In this document: positions 24,656-33,349 of the stretch, piece by piece | How the letters are laid out: each line of letters begins with the position of its first letter | Numbering within the stretch: the first letter of the stretch is position 1 | Assembly: GCF_000830005.1 (NCBI RefSeq) | Contig: NZ_CP010407.1 | Coordinates: 6,522,001 to 6,586,000, forward strand | From: Streptomyces vietnamensis | Lineage (GTDB): Bacteria > Actinomycetota > Actinomycetes > Streptomycetales > Streptomycetaceae | Length of the DNA: 64,000 bases | Reading direction: 5' to 3' | Position numbers and translations under genes: made by a program | The notes under the pieces: generated by a model | The model's input: the letters and a program-made list of their open reading frames with translations, nothing else | Database searches by the model: none | Told to the model about the DNA's origin: nothing

Positions 24656-25291
24656 ATGCCCCGCATGGACGCGCAGGAGTTCGACCGGCTCGCCGCCCGG
24701 GCGCGGGAACTCGCCGTGCCGGGGCGGCGACGGGTGCTCGGGATCGCCGGGGCGCCCGGTGCCGGGAAGTCCACGCTCGCCGCGCGGCTCGTCGCCCGGC
24801 TCGACGGGCTGGCCGTCCTCGTCCCCATGGACGGCTTCCACCTCGCTCAGGCCGAGTTGGAGCGACTCGGGCGGGCCGACAGGAAGGGCGCGCCCGACAC
24901 CTTCGACGCCGCCGGGTACGCCGCGCTCCTCGCCCGGCTCCGGGCCCCCGAACCCGGCACCACCGTCTACGCGCCCGCCTTCGACCGCTCCCTTGAGGAG
25001 CCGATCGCAGGGGCCGTGCCCGTACCGCCCGAAGTCCCGCTGGTCGTGACGGAGGGGAACTACCTCCTCCACGACGAGGGCGCCTGGTCCGCCGTCCTGC
25101 CCCTCCTCGACGAGGCCTGGTACCTGGAGCTGGACGCCCGCCGCCGTGTTCCCCGGCTCGTCGAGCGGCACGTCCGCTTCGGCAAGGACCGGGACCGCGC
25201 CGAGCGCTGGGTGCGCGACTCCGACGAGGTCAACGCCCGCCTGGTGGCCCGCGGCCGGGACCGCGCCCACCTCGTCGTACCGATGTCGTAG
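24656..25291 (+). CDS. P-loop nucleoside/sugar kinase, PanK/uridine kinase-like
   Basis: A 211-residue P-loop kinase with GAPGAGKST (residues 32-40), PMDGFHLAQAEL, the GAPDTFDAAGY block, YAPAFDR and VTEGNYLLHDEG. This set matches phosphoribulokinase/uridine-kinase-type enzymes annotated as nucleoside kinase or FrcK-like proteins in actinomycetes. The DGFH segment is the usual acceptor-binding motif. Substrate unknown. It begins 25 bp after the exporter, possibly in the same transcript; the ATG at 24665 is an alternative start. Confidence 0.86.
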   Translation: MPRMDAQEFDRLAARARELAVPGRRRVLGIAGAPGAGKSTLAARLVARLDGLAVLVPMDGFHLAQAELERLGRADRKGAPDTFDAAGYAALLARLRAPEPGTTVYAPAFDRSLEEPIAGAVPVPPEVPLVVTEGNYLLHDEGAWSAVLPLLDEAWYLELDARRRVPRLVERHVRFGKDRDRAERWVRDSDEVNARLVARGRDRAHLVVPMS

Positions 25292-25361
25292 CGGTCCGGC
25301 AGGATGATCCGGACCGCCGGGCTCCGGCGGGTCGCAGGCTTACCCGTTTTTGGGGGGATTT

Positions 25362-27725
25362 TTGAGAACCAAGAAGCTGGCGGCGCTCGCACTGGGCGCC
25401 GTGACCGCTGCTGTCGTGTCGTTGTCGGTCCCGGCGGCCGCGGCGACCAGTGCCCCGCTCCTCGCGGCGGCCTCCGGGACCCAGGTCCCTCTGGCGGACA
25501 TGCCTCCTTTGGAGGCGGTGTTCAACAACCCGCAGCCCAACGGCACCGCGGGCTACGACCGGACCATCGAGGACCGGCTCCTGTACCTGATAGGCAAGGC
25601 CACGCCGGCGTCCAGCATCCGGGTGTCCTTGTACGAGATGGAAGACAAGGCGATCGTCGACGCGCTCATCGGCGCTCATCAAAAGGGCACTGATGTGCGG
25701 GTCCTCAGCGAACGCTGCCCCTACGGGGAGACGGACCGTTGCGGAACCGCCCTCCCGGAGGCCACCCGTCTCGCGCAGGCGCTCGGCAACGCCCCGGACG
25801 GCAAGCCGCGCGTGGTCCTCTGCCGGCAGGGCTGCATGCAGACCAATGACATCAACCATGACAAGTTCTGGCTGTTCAGCGAGTTGAGCGATGGCGTGAC
25901 GAACGTCGCCCACGTCGCGGTCCAGTCCTCGCACAACCTCGGTGCCACCACCGCCGGCCTCGCGGACAACATGGTCATCAGCGCGCGCGACGCGCAGATC
26001 TACCAGGGTTACGAGCAGACCTGGAACACCATGCGGGCCAAGGAACTCGCAGGCGAGACCGCCGGTCTCTGGCCTGACGTCGACGTCGCCGGGACCGGAG
26101 ACTTCAGCGGGCACGCGGGTACGGTCGCGGGATGGCGCTACCCGCGGGTGGCCAGGAGCGGCGAGGTGATCAACGACCCGGTGGCCAGGAGCATCGCGGC
26201 TCTCGACTGCGCCACCGGCCCGGAGGTCCACATCGCGATGGCCTCGTGGGGCGGTCGCACCGAGGTCGACAACGCCCTCCGCACCAAGGTCGACGAGGTC
26301 GGCGCCAACGGGAAGCGGTGCAAGTTCCGGATCCTGACGGCCGGCACCCCCGAGCTCGCGGGGGCCCTGGAGCCGGACGCGGCGCATCCGGACCGGGACG
26401 TCCAGCTGTGGGCGGTCACGTCGAACCGGCTCAACGGGGCGTCGGGCGGACTGCACTCCAAGTACGTTCTCCTGTCCTGGGACGACGCTTTCGGTGCGCA
26501 CCGCGTGGTGCACACCGGCTCCGACAACTTCAGCAACCCGGCCGTCGGAGCCGCCGACGAGTCGTCGCTGCGCATCACCGATCCGCGGATCTACGACGCC
26601 TTCAAGGCGAACTGGGACCTGCTGCGCACGCAGCACGACCTGACCGCGAACAACCTGACGGACATCCCGTTCCTGTACGAGTACGCCGCCAACGCGGACG
26701 GCACGAGGACGGCCCAGCCGTTCACGTTCGGGACGACCACGTTCGGCACGTTCCGCGACCCCAAGCACCCCCCGGTCAAGAGCACGGCCGCGGAGCGCGG
26801 CCACAAGACGGTCAAGGGTGACTTCAACGGCGACGGGGTGCTCGACATCGTCACCCTGAACGACGACGGCCTCGATGCCCAGGGCAAGAGCGCGTTCTCG
26901 TTCAAGACGTTCCTCGGCAAGCCCGACGGCCGCTACTCCACCGGCGTCAAGTCCTGGAGCGCGAACTCCGACTGGGGCTGGTACAGCAGCATGCGCCTCA
27001 CCAGCGGCGACTACAACGGCGACGGCCGGGACGACGTCGCCGCGCTCTACACCCGCGCGGGTGCGGGTGACGTGTGGTCGTTCTACACGTTCCTCGCGCA
27101 GCCGGACGGCACGTTCACGGGACCGAAGCGCGCCTTCGACAGCCTGGTCGGCTGGGGCAAGACGAGCCAGATGAAGATCGTGAGCGGGAAGTTCAACTCC
27201 GACAGCCGCGACGACATCGCCGCCCTGTACACGTACGCCGACGGCGGTCTGGGCCTCCACACCTTCACCGCGAAGGACGACGGCACCTTCAACGCCTCCT
27301 TCCGCTCCTGGTACGTGACGAACCAGACGGGCGACTACTGGGGGTCGGGAGACCGGACGACGATCGTGAGCGGCGATTTCGACGGCAACGGCCGTGACGA
27401 CATCGGAGCCCTGTACGACTACGCGGACGGCGCGGTCGGCCTGCACACCTTCACCACACGGACGGACGGCTGGTTCAACGCTCCCGTCGGCTCGTGGAAG
27501 GAGTACAACTGGGGTTCCGCCAAGAGCATGAAGCTGACCAGTGGCGACTTCGACGGTGACGGGCGCGACGACATCGCCTCCCTGTATAAGTACAGCGTCA
27601 CCGCACCGGACCCGGTGCCGATGGCCGTGCACATCTTCGGCACGCAGGCGGACGGCAAGTTCTCCGCGCCGTTCCGCGGCTGGTACGGCACGACGTTCTC
27701 GCCGGACTCGATCCAGCTCCCGTAG
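25362..27725 (+). CDS. Secreted phospholipase D-like protein with FG-GAP C-terminal repeats
   Basis: A 787-residue protein. I choose the TTG at 25362 because GGGGGG lies just before it, giving RTKKLAALALG and a standard signal peptide. Residues 45-460 hold two PLD half-sites: HDKFWLFS (His166, Lys168) with SSHN after it, and HSKYVLLS (His365, Lys367) followed by GSDNFSN. The canonical aspartate of HxKxxxxD is serine in both. From about 480 to 787 there are five FG-GAP/VCBS repeats (such as DFNGDGVLDIVTL and DFDGDGRDDIASL), which probably form a beta-propeller. Activity on lipid or nucleic acid is untested. Confidence 0.88.
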   Translation: MRTKKLAALALGAVTAAVVSLSVPAAAATSAPLLAAASGTQVPLADMPPLEAVFNNPQPNGTAGYDRTIEDRLLYLIGKATPASSIRVSLYEMEDKAIVDALIGAHQKGTDVRVLSERCPYGETDRCGTALPEATRLAQALGNAPDGKPRVVLCRQGCMQTNDINHDKFWLFSELSDGVTNVAHVAVQSSHNLGATTAGLADNMVISARDAQIYQGYEQTWNTMRAKELAGETAGLWPDVDVAGTGDFSGHAGTVAGWRYPRVARSGEVINDPVARSIAALDCATGPEVHIAMASWGGRTEVDNALRTKVDEVGANGKRCKFRILTAGTPELAGALEPDAAHPDRDVQLWAVTSNRLNGASGGLHSKYVLLSWDDAFGAHRVVHTGSDNFSNPAVGAADESSLRITDPRIYDAFKANWDLLRTQHDLTANNLTDIPFLYEYAANADGTRTAQPFTFGTTTFGTFRDPKHPPVKSTAAERGHKTVKGDFNGDGVLDIVTLNDDGLDAQGKSAFSFKTFLGKPDGRYSTGVKSWSANSDWGWYSSMRLTSGDYNGDGRDDVAALYTRAGAGDVWSFYTFLAQPDGTFTGPKRAFDSLVGWGKTSQMKIVSGKFNSDSRDDIAALYTYADGGLGLHTFTAKDDGTFNASFRSWYVTNQTGDYWGSGDRTTIVSGDFDGNGRDDIGALYDYADGAVGLHTFTTRTDGWFNAPVGSWKEYNWGSAKSMKLTSGDFDGDGRDDIASLYKYSVTAPDPVPMAVHIFGTQADGKFSAPFRGWYGTTFSPDSIQLP

Positions 27726-27792
27726 TCCTGACGGGCGGGTGCCCCGGCCATGCGGTCGGGGCACCCGGAAGCCGACACTATGCTCCCCTGTC

Positions 27793-28317
27793 ATGGTCAT
27801 GAGCGGCGGAACCCAGGACGCGACGCAGGACATGGTCGAGCTCGCCTACCGGCCCACGCGGGCCGACATCCTCGCCGGCGTCCTCGTACGCGAACGCGTG
27901 CGCCGTCTCCACCTGGTCCGCTGGGGCCTCACGGCGCTGTTCGGGGCGGGTGCCCTGCTGACGCTGACCAGGGGGCGGACCTCCGCGGTGTCGTTCGTGC
28001 TGATCGTCTTCTGCGCCGTCGTGGTCTGGGCGATGCCCCGCCTCCAGGCCCATCACGCGCTGCGCACGGTCGAGTGGCAGGGCGAGTACCGCACCTCCGT
28101 GGGCGAGCCGGGGATCACGGCCGAGACCGCGCACGTGACGCTCCTCCAGCGCTGGTCGGTCTTCCGCGGCTACCGCGAGACCCGTGACCACCTGGTGCTG
28201 CTCAGCCGCGACCCGAACATCCTCCTCGTGGAGGTGCTGCCGCTGCGGGGGCTGCGCTCCCCGGAGGAAGCGGAGCGGCTGCGGGCGCTGGTGGGCCGAC
28301 AGCTGCCCCGGCTCTGA
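27793..28317 (+). CDS. YcxB-like membrane protein
   Basis: A 174-residue protein: an N-terminal strand region (MVELAYRPTRAD), two adjacent membrane helices (WGLTALFGAGALLTLT and SFVLIVFCAVVVWAM), then a soluble C-terminal beta domain containing LLQRWSVFRGYRETRDHLVLLSRDPN. It has the YcxB-like layout. These proteins are small membrane-bound domains of unknown role. The start is ATG 27793, with an in-frame ATG two codons later also usable. Confidence 0.75.
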   Translation: MVMSGGTQDATQDMVELAYRPTRADILAGVLVRERVRRLHLVRWGLTALFGAGALLTLTRGRTSAVSFVLIVFCAVVVWAMPRLQAHHALRTVEWQGEYRTSVGEPGITAETAHVTLLQRWSVFRGYRETRDHLVLLSRDPNILLVEVLPLRGLRSPEEAERLRALVGRQLPRL

Positions 28318-28476
28318 GCCCGCATGGCCGCTGGGCCGTCCTGGCCGCCCGGGCGGAGCGCACCCGCCCGACGGGCAATCCATTCCCCCGTGGCGCACGT
28401 ACCCCTGAACAGGAACCCCTGTGAACAGGACCCCCTGAGTCGGATGCCCGAGCACTCCGTGAAAGGAGGAGCGATC

Positions 28477-28755
28477 ATGAATCCCCTGAAGCGCGCAGCC
28501 CTCGCGGTGGGCTCCGCCGTCCTTCTGGCGGGCGCCGCGGGCGTCTCGGCGGCCCCCGCCTTCGCCGGCCAGCCCAACCAGTCCTGCGAAGAGCAGCCCG
28601 TCCGCCCCGGCCAGTCCCGGACCGCCCCCGGTTCCGCCTTCAACCCCGACGGCGTCTCCGGCACCCACTACGCGGGCGAACAGCCCCAGAACTCCGTCAA
28701 CCCCCACTCCGTCTCCCAGTACGACGTGGCCTGCTTCCAGGTCTCGACGCACTGA
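28477..28755 (+). CDS. Small secreted protein
   Basis: A 92-residue exported protein whose ATG follows a strong AAAGGAGGAG ribosome site. The signal peptide ends near FAGQPN (residues 1-33). The mature 60 residues include PGSAFNPDGVSG, HYAGEQPQNSVNP and SVSQYDVACFQV, with two cysteines probably forming one disulfide. Homologues in streptomycetes are, as I recall, sometimes labelled adenylate cyclase, which the sequence does not support. Role unknown; a small extracellular or cell-wall protein is likely. Confidence 0.8.
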   Translation: MNPLKRAALAVGSAVLLAGAAGVSAAPAFAGQPNQSCEEQPVRPGQSRTAPGSAFNPDGVSGTHYAGEQPQNSVNPHSVSQYDVACFQVSTH

Positions 28756-28822
28756 CCTCCCCCGCCCGGAGCGGCGGAGACACCGCCGGTGCGCGGGACG
28801 GGCGCACCGGCGGTCGTCCTTC

Positions 28823-29596
28823 CTAGCGGGCCCCGGCCCCCGCGTACGCCGACGCCGATGCGGGCGTCCCGCCCGCGTGCTCCGTCGCCGCCACCGCGAG
28901 CGCCCGGATCAGCGGGTGCGGGACGGTGCCGTCGCCCGCCAGTTCCGGCTGGAAGAGGGTCGCCAGGAAGAAGGGGTGCGAGGGGAGTTCGGCGACGCGG
29001 ATCCCGCCCTCCTCGTCCGCGCCCGTGAAGCGGAGGCCGTGGGCCCGGAGGGTGTCCAGGTGGCGGGTGTCGAAGCCGTAGTCGCAGTGGTACCGCTCCA
29101 TCGTCCGCTCCGCGCCGAGCGCCTTCTCCGCGAGCGAGCCGCGAGTGACCCGTACGACCCCCTCGTGACCCACGAGCGAGCAGGCGAGCGGCGAGATCAG
29201 CAGGTCGTCCGGGTCCGCCGAAGGGTCGTTCTCGGCGTGCGCCGCCCGCTCCAGGCCGCAGACGTCCCGCGCGTACTCGATCAGGGCGTGCTGGAAGCCG
29301 GCGCAGGTACCGAGGAACGGGATGCCGTCCTCGCGGGCCGTGCGGATCGCCGCGAGCGCTCCCGCCTCGCTCGCGTACGGGCTGCCCGGCGTCACCCACA
29401 CCGCGTCGAAGCCCTTCACCGCGCCCGGGGCCTCCGCGTCGCCCGTCGGGATCCAGTACGCGTCGAGGGCGAGGCCGTCGCGTTCGGCGAGGGCGTCCAG
29501 GAGGAGCGGGATGCGGACGTGGGAGCGGACGTGCGGGGAGCGGTCGCCGACCAGGGCGATCCGGGGGGTGTGCGTCGGTGAGTTCATGGTTGTCAT
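28823..29596 (-). CDS. CTP-synthase-like glutamine amidotransferase homologue
   Basis: A 257-residue stand-alone GATase fold: IALVGDRSPHVRSH opening, TPGSPY, then the nucleophile elbow FLGTCAGFQHA (Cys98) that matches the CTP synthase C-terminal domain. The catalytic His-Pro-Glu is not present; the aligned position reads LFQPEL (Gln216, Glu218). No synthetase partner is near. It is best called a CTP-synthase C-terminal-related protein. Without the histidine, ordinary glutaminase activity is doubtful unless another residue substitutes. The start with MTTM is chosen from a GAGGA site 11 bases upstream. Confidence 0.75.
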   Translation of the reverse strand: MTTMNSPTHTPRIALVGDRSPHVRSHVRIPLLLDALAERDGLALDAYWIPTGDAEAPGAVKGFDAVWVTPGSPYASEAGALAAIRTAREDGIPFLGTCAGFQHALIEYARDVCGLERAAHAENDPSADPDDLLISPLACSLVGHEGVVRVTRGSLAEKALGAERTMERYHCDYGFDTRHLDTLRAHGLRFTGADEEGGIRVAELPSHPFFLATLFQPELAGDGTVPHPLIRALAVAATEHAGGTPASASAYAGAGAR

Positions 29597-29683
29597 GCTG
29601 GGCCGCGGTCCTCGTTCACGTCCAACGATGATTCCTGCACCTTCCATCACGGACGCTTATGCCCGCCCCGCTAGGGTGGCCAC

Positions 29684-30208
29684 ATGACGAACGATCACGA
29701 CTGGGAGTCCCGCGTCACCGCGCTCTGGGCGCGCCTCGACGACCTGGAGCCCGCCGACTTCCGCGCCCGCGTCGCCGCCCTCGCCGCCGAGCTGCCCGAG
29801 GACGAGCCCGCCGCCGTCTTCGAGCAGGGCGCCGCCCACGACTCCACCGGCATGCCCGAGCAGGCCGTCGTCTTCTACGAGCGCGCCCTCGGCCTCGGCC
29901 TCACCGGACTGCGCCGCCGCCGGGCCGTCATCCAGCTCGCCAGCAGCCTGCGCAACCTCGGCCGCCCCGACCGCAGCGTCGAACTCCTCACCGCCGAGCG
30001 GGCCATCCCCGCCGACCGGCTCGACGCCGACGAGCAGGCCCTCTCCGGCGCCGTCGACGCCTTCCTCGCCCTCGCCCTCGCCGACACCGGCCGCGACCGC
30101 GAGGCCGCCTCCCTCGCCCTCGGCGCCCTCGCGCCCCTGCTGCCCCGCTACAACCGCTCCCTCGCGTACTACGCCAAGGACCTCCTGAAGACCCCCTTCG
30201 GGTCCTGA
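29684..30208 (+). CDS. Tetratricopeptide repeat protein
   Basis: A 174-residue all-helical protein with TPR-like units: EPAAVFEQGAAHDSTGMPEQAVVFYERAL, then RAVIQLASSLRNLGRPDRSVELL and a third AVDAFLALALADTGRDREAASLAL. No signal or membrane segment is seen. TPR domains mediate protein-protein contacts; no partner can be named. A LysR regulator begins 8 bases after its stop, so the two probably share a transcript. Confidence 0.87.
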   Translation: MTNDHDWESRVTALWARLDDLEPADFRARVAALAAELPEDEPAAVFEQGAAHDSTGMPEQAVVFYERALGLGLTGLRRRRAVIQLASSLRNLGRPDRSVELLTAERAIPADRLDADEQALSGAVDAFLALALADTGRDREAASLALGALAPLLPRYNRSLAYYAKDLLKTPFGS

Positions 30209-30215
30209 CCGCCGC

Positions 30216-31097
30216 ATGGACCCGCACCTCCTCCGCACGTACGTCACCGTCGCCCGGCTCGCCTCCTTCTCCGAGGCCGCCCGCGACCTCGGCTACACCC
30301 AGTCCGCCGTCTCCCAGCACATCGCCGCCCTGGAGACCGACCTCGGGATGCCCCTGCTCACCCGGCGGCCCGTCGCCCCCACCCCGGCCGGGGAACGGCT
30401 CCTCGAACACGCCGGGGCGCTGCTGCTCCGCCTCGACGCGGCCCGCGCCGACCTCGACCGGTTCGCCGCCGCACCCCGCGCGACCCTGGACGTCGCCGCC
30501 TCCCCGCTCGCCCTCACCCCCCGTACCCTCGCCGCCCTGCCCGCCACCGGCGTCACCCTGCGCGGACTGTCCCGCGAGCGGGTGCCCGTCGCCGTCGCCA
30601 CCGGCGAGGCCGACGCCGGGCTCGTCGACGGCATCGCCGCCCCCAGCGACCCGCTGCGGCTCACCGACATCGCCCCGCTCGCCGCGACCGGCGTCGCCGA
30701 GGAACCCCTCGCCGTCGTCCTGCCCGCCCACCATCCGCTCGCCGGACGCCCCGGCGTCCGCCTCGACGACCTCGTCGACGCCCGCTGGCTGGACGCGCCC
30801 GACGCCGGCATCCCCCTCGACCGGCTGCGGGCCGTCCACGGCGGGCCCGCCGGGCGCGGCTTCCGCGACGCCCTGCGCTACGAGGGCACCGACACCCGCA
30901 CCCTCGCCGCCCTCGCCGCCGCCGGGCACGGCCTCGCCCTGCTGCCGCTGCCCGCGGCCGCGGGCGTCCCCGGTGCGGCCGCCGTCCCCCTGGTCGCGCC
31001 CCGCCTCGTCCACCGCGTCGAGCTCCTCCTCCCGGCGGGCACGGGCCGCGAACCGACCGGTCCGGTGGCCGGGTTCGCCCGACGGCTCAAGGGCTGA
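30216..31097 (+). CDS. LysR family transcriptional regulator
   Basis: A 293-residue LysR regulator. The DNA-binding domain (residues 1-60) has LRTYVTVARLASFSEAARDLGYTQSAVSQHIAALE, followed by the linker PTPAGERLL and a periplasmic-binding-like effector domain. The effector part is smaller and more Ala/Leu-rich than usual. It starts 8 bases after the TPR gene. The target genes are not evident, since no divergent gene is adjacent. Confidence 0.92.
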   Translation: MDPHLLRTYVTVARLASFSEAARDLGYTQSAVSQHIAALETDLGMPLLTRRPVAPTPAGERLLEHAGALLLRLDAARADLDRFAAAPRATLDVAASPLALTPRTLAALPATGVTLRGLSRERVPVAVATGEADAGLVDGIAAPSDPLRLTDIAPLAATGVAEEPLAVVLPAHHPLAGRPGVRLDDLVDARWLDAPDAGIPLDRLRAVHGGPAGRGFRDALRYEGTDTRTLAALAAAGHGLALLPLPAAAGVPGAAAVPLVAPRLVHRVELLLPAGTGREPTGPVAGFARRLKG

Positions 31098-31146
31098 CAC
31101 CCGCAGTCGCTACCCTGTGCGCAACGGCGACGGAAGGCGGACGGGT

Positions 31147-32106
31147 GTGAGGTGGCTGCGACGAGGACCCAGGCGGGACGGCGACGACGCACCGAGGGAC
31201 CCCGAGTTCGCGTACTTCTCCCAGCGGGAGGCCGCGCTCTTCCGCGGCCGGGTCCGCGAGACCTTCGCCGAACTCGGCCTGGAGGTCACCGTCTACGCCG
31301 ACCACGTCGTCGACGACAAGGGCCGCCGCTTCGGCCTCGGCAACCTCGCCGCCGTCTGCCACCAGGACCGGCGCGGCCCCCGCGTCTGGCCCGGCATGAT
31401 CGAACGCCACATCGGCCTCGTCGTCCGCGCCATGGACGGGCCCTCCGCGCTCGACACCCTGCCGCCCGAGCAGATCCGCGCCCAGCTCTACCCCCGGGTC
31501 GTCAGCGGCGACGGCATCGACGCCGGCGCCTTCGGCTACGCCAGGACCGTCGCCCCCGGGCTCTACGAGGTCCTCGCCCTCGACCTGCCGGAGAGCGTCA
31601 TGATGCTCACCGACGAGGCACTCGAACGGCTCGGGGACCACGCGCAGCTCCGCGACCGGGCCCTGCGCAACCTGCGCGGGCTGCCCGTCGAGGAGCACGA
31701 GACCGTCCGCGACGCCGACGGCATGTGCTTCGAGGTCATCCTCGGCGACTCCTTCTACACCGCCAGCCGCGTCCTCGACCTCGACGGCGTCGTCCAGCGC
31801 GTCACCGGCGTCCCGCTCGGCGAGCACGGCGCCCTCGTCGCCCTGCCCTTCCGGCACCAGCTCGCCTTCCACCCCATCCGGGACACCTCGATCATCCCGG
31901 CCCTCGGCGCGATGGCCTCCTTCGCCGCCTCCGGGTACGAGGACGTGCCGGGCGCCATCAGCCCGTACGTCTTCTGGTGGCGCGGCGGCACCCTCACCCA
32001 GCTCAGCGAGCACGACGAGGAGTGCGGCGAGCTGCGGATCGTCGTCGGCGACGACTTCCACGAGCTCCTGGAACGGCTCATCGCCCAGGGCCCCGACCGC
32101 CGCTGA
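31147..32106 (+). CDS. YtpQ/DUF1444-like protein
   Basis: A 319-residue cytoplasmic protein from a GTG preceded by GGAAGG. It shows LPPEQIRAQLYPRVVSGDG, VLALDLPESVMMLTDEALERLG, then RALRNLRGLPVEEHE and a C-terminal LALP-like FRHQLAFHPI segment. The arrangement resembles DUF1444/YtpQ proteins of unknown function, but similarity is judged by eye only. No catalytic motif, signal peptide or membrane helix is visible. It lies between the LysR gene and a peptidase gene. Confidence 0.7.
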   Translation: MRWLRRGPRRDGDDAPRDPEFAYFSQREAALFRGRVRETFAELGLEVTVYADHVVDDKGRRFGLGNLAAVCHQDRRGPRVWPGMIERHIGLVVRAMDGPSALDTLPPEQIRAQLYPRVVSGDGIDAGAFGYARTVAPGLYEVLALDLPESVMMLTDEALERLGDHAQLRDRALRNLRGLPVEEHETVRDADGMCFEVILGDSFYTASRVLDLDGVVQRVTGVPLGEHGALVALPFRHQLAFHPIRDTSIIPALGAMASFAASGYEDVPGAISPYVFWWRGGTLTQLSEHDEECGELRIVVGDDFHELLERLIAQGPDRR

Positions 32107-32209
32107 CCCGGACACGGCCCTCCGGCATCCGGTCGCGGCGCGCGCCACCGCCCGGCAGGATGCTGTACGTCGCACCGGACGCAGACGAAGACGTCGAGGA
32201 GAAGCCACC

Positions 32210-33337
32210 ATGTCGGAACAGGTCGTGCCCTTCACCGCGGACGACTACCGGGCCCGGATGGCCCGCGCCGCCGAATCCGCCGCCGAAGCCGGACTCGCGG
32301 GCGTCCTCGTCGCCCCCGGACCCGACCTGGTCTACCTCACCGGCTACCAGCCGACCGCGATCACCGAGCGGCTCACCGTCCTCGTCCTCGCCGCGGGCCG
32401 GGAACCGGTCCTCGTCGTCCCGACCCTGGAGGCGCCCGACGCCGAGAAGGCCGCCGGGGCCGCCGCGCTCACCCTGCGCGACTGGACCGACGGCAAGGAC
32501 CCGTACGCCGTCACCGCCCCACTCCTCGACGTCGACGGCCGCTTCGGCGTCAGCGACAACGCCTGGGCCATGCACCTCCTGGGCCTTCAGCAGGCCCTGC
32601 CCGGCACCTCGTACGTCTCCCTCACCGAGGCCCTGCCGATGCTCCGGGGCGTCAAGGACGCGCACGAGCTGGCCCGGATCGCGGCCGCCGGGGCCGCCGC
32701 CGACCAGGCGTACGGCGAGATCCTCAAGGTCCGCTTCGCCGGCCGCAAGGAGACCGACGTCGCCGCCGACCTCGCCCGGCTCCTCATGGAGTTCGGCCAC
32801 TCGCAGGTCGACTTCACCGTCGTCGGCTCCGGGCCCAACGGCGCCAACCCGCACCACGAGGCCGGCGACCGGGTCATCGAGCGCGGCGACATGGTCGTCC
32901 TCGACTTCGGCGGCCTCAAGCACGGTTACGGCTCCGACACCACCCGCACCGTCCACGTCGGCGAGCCCACCGACGAGGAGCGCCGCGTCCACGACCTCGT
33001 CCGCGAGGCCCAGCAGGCCGGCTTCGAGGCGGTACGCCCCGGGGTCGCCTGCCAGGAGGTCGACCGGGCGGCCCGCAAGGTCATCACGGACGCCGGCTAC
33101 GGCGAGTACTTCATCCACCGCACCGGCCACGGCATCGGCGTCACCACCCACGAACCGCCCTACATGATCGAGGGCGAGGAACTCCCCATCGTCCCCGGCA
33201 TGTGCTTCTCCATCGAACCCGGCGTCTACCTCCCGGGCCGCTTCGGCGTCCGCATCGAGGACATCGTCACGGCCACGGAGGACGGCGGGGGCCGCCGCTT
33301 CAACAACACCCCGCACGAGATGGCGATCGTCGAGTAG
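32210..33337 (+). CDS. Xaa-Pro aminopeptidase family (M24B) peptidase
   Basis: A 375-residue creatinase-fold peptidase that removes N-terminal residues before proline. All five metal ligands are visible in order: Asp in VVLDFGG, Asp in YGSDTTRT, His in HRTGHGIGV, Glu in FSIEPGVY and Glu in VRIEDIV. The N-terminal 150 residues form the aminopeptidase-P-type ancillary domain with GPDLVYLTGY. It probably recycles proline-containing peptides in the cytoplasm. Confidence 0.94.
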   Translation: MSEQVVPFTADDYRARMARAAESAAEAGLAGVLVAPGPDLVYLTGYQPTAITERLTVLVLAAGREPVLVVPTLEAPDAEKAAGAAALTLRDWTDGKDPYAVTAPLLDVDGRFGVSDNAWAMHLLGLQQALPGTSYVSLTEALPMLRGVKDAHELARIAAAGAAADQAYGEILKVRFAGRKETDVAADLARLLMEFGHSQVDFTVVGSGPNGANPHHEAGDRVIERGDMVVLDFGGLKHGYGSDTTRTVHVGEPTDEERRVHDLVREAQQAGFEAVRPGVACQEVDRAARKVITDAGYGEYFIHRTGHGIGVTTHEPPYMIEGEELPIVPGMCFSIEPGVYLPGRFGVRIEDIVTATEDGGGRRFNNTPHEMAIVE

Positions 33338-33349
33338 CGGTCGGGCGGT

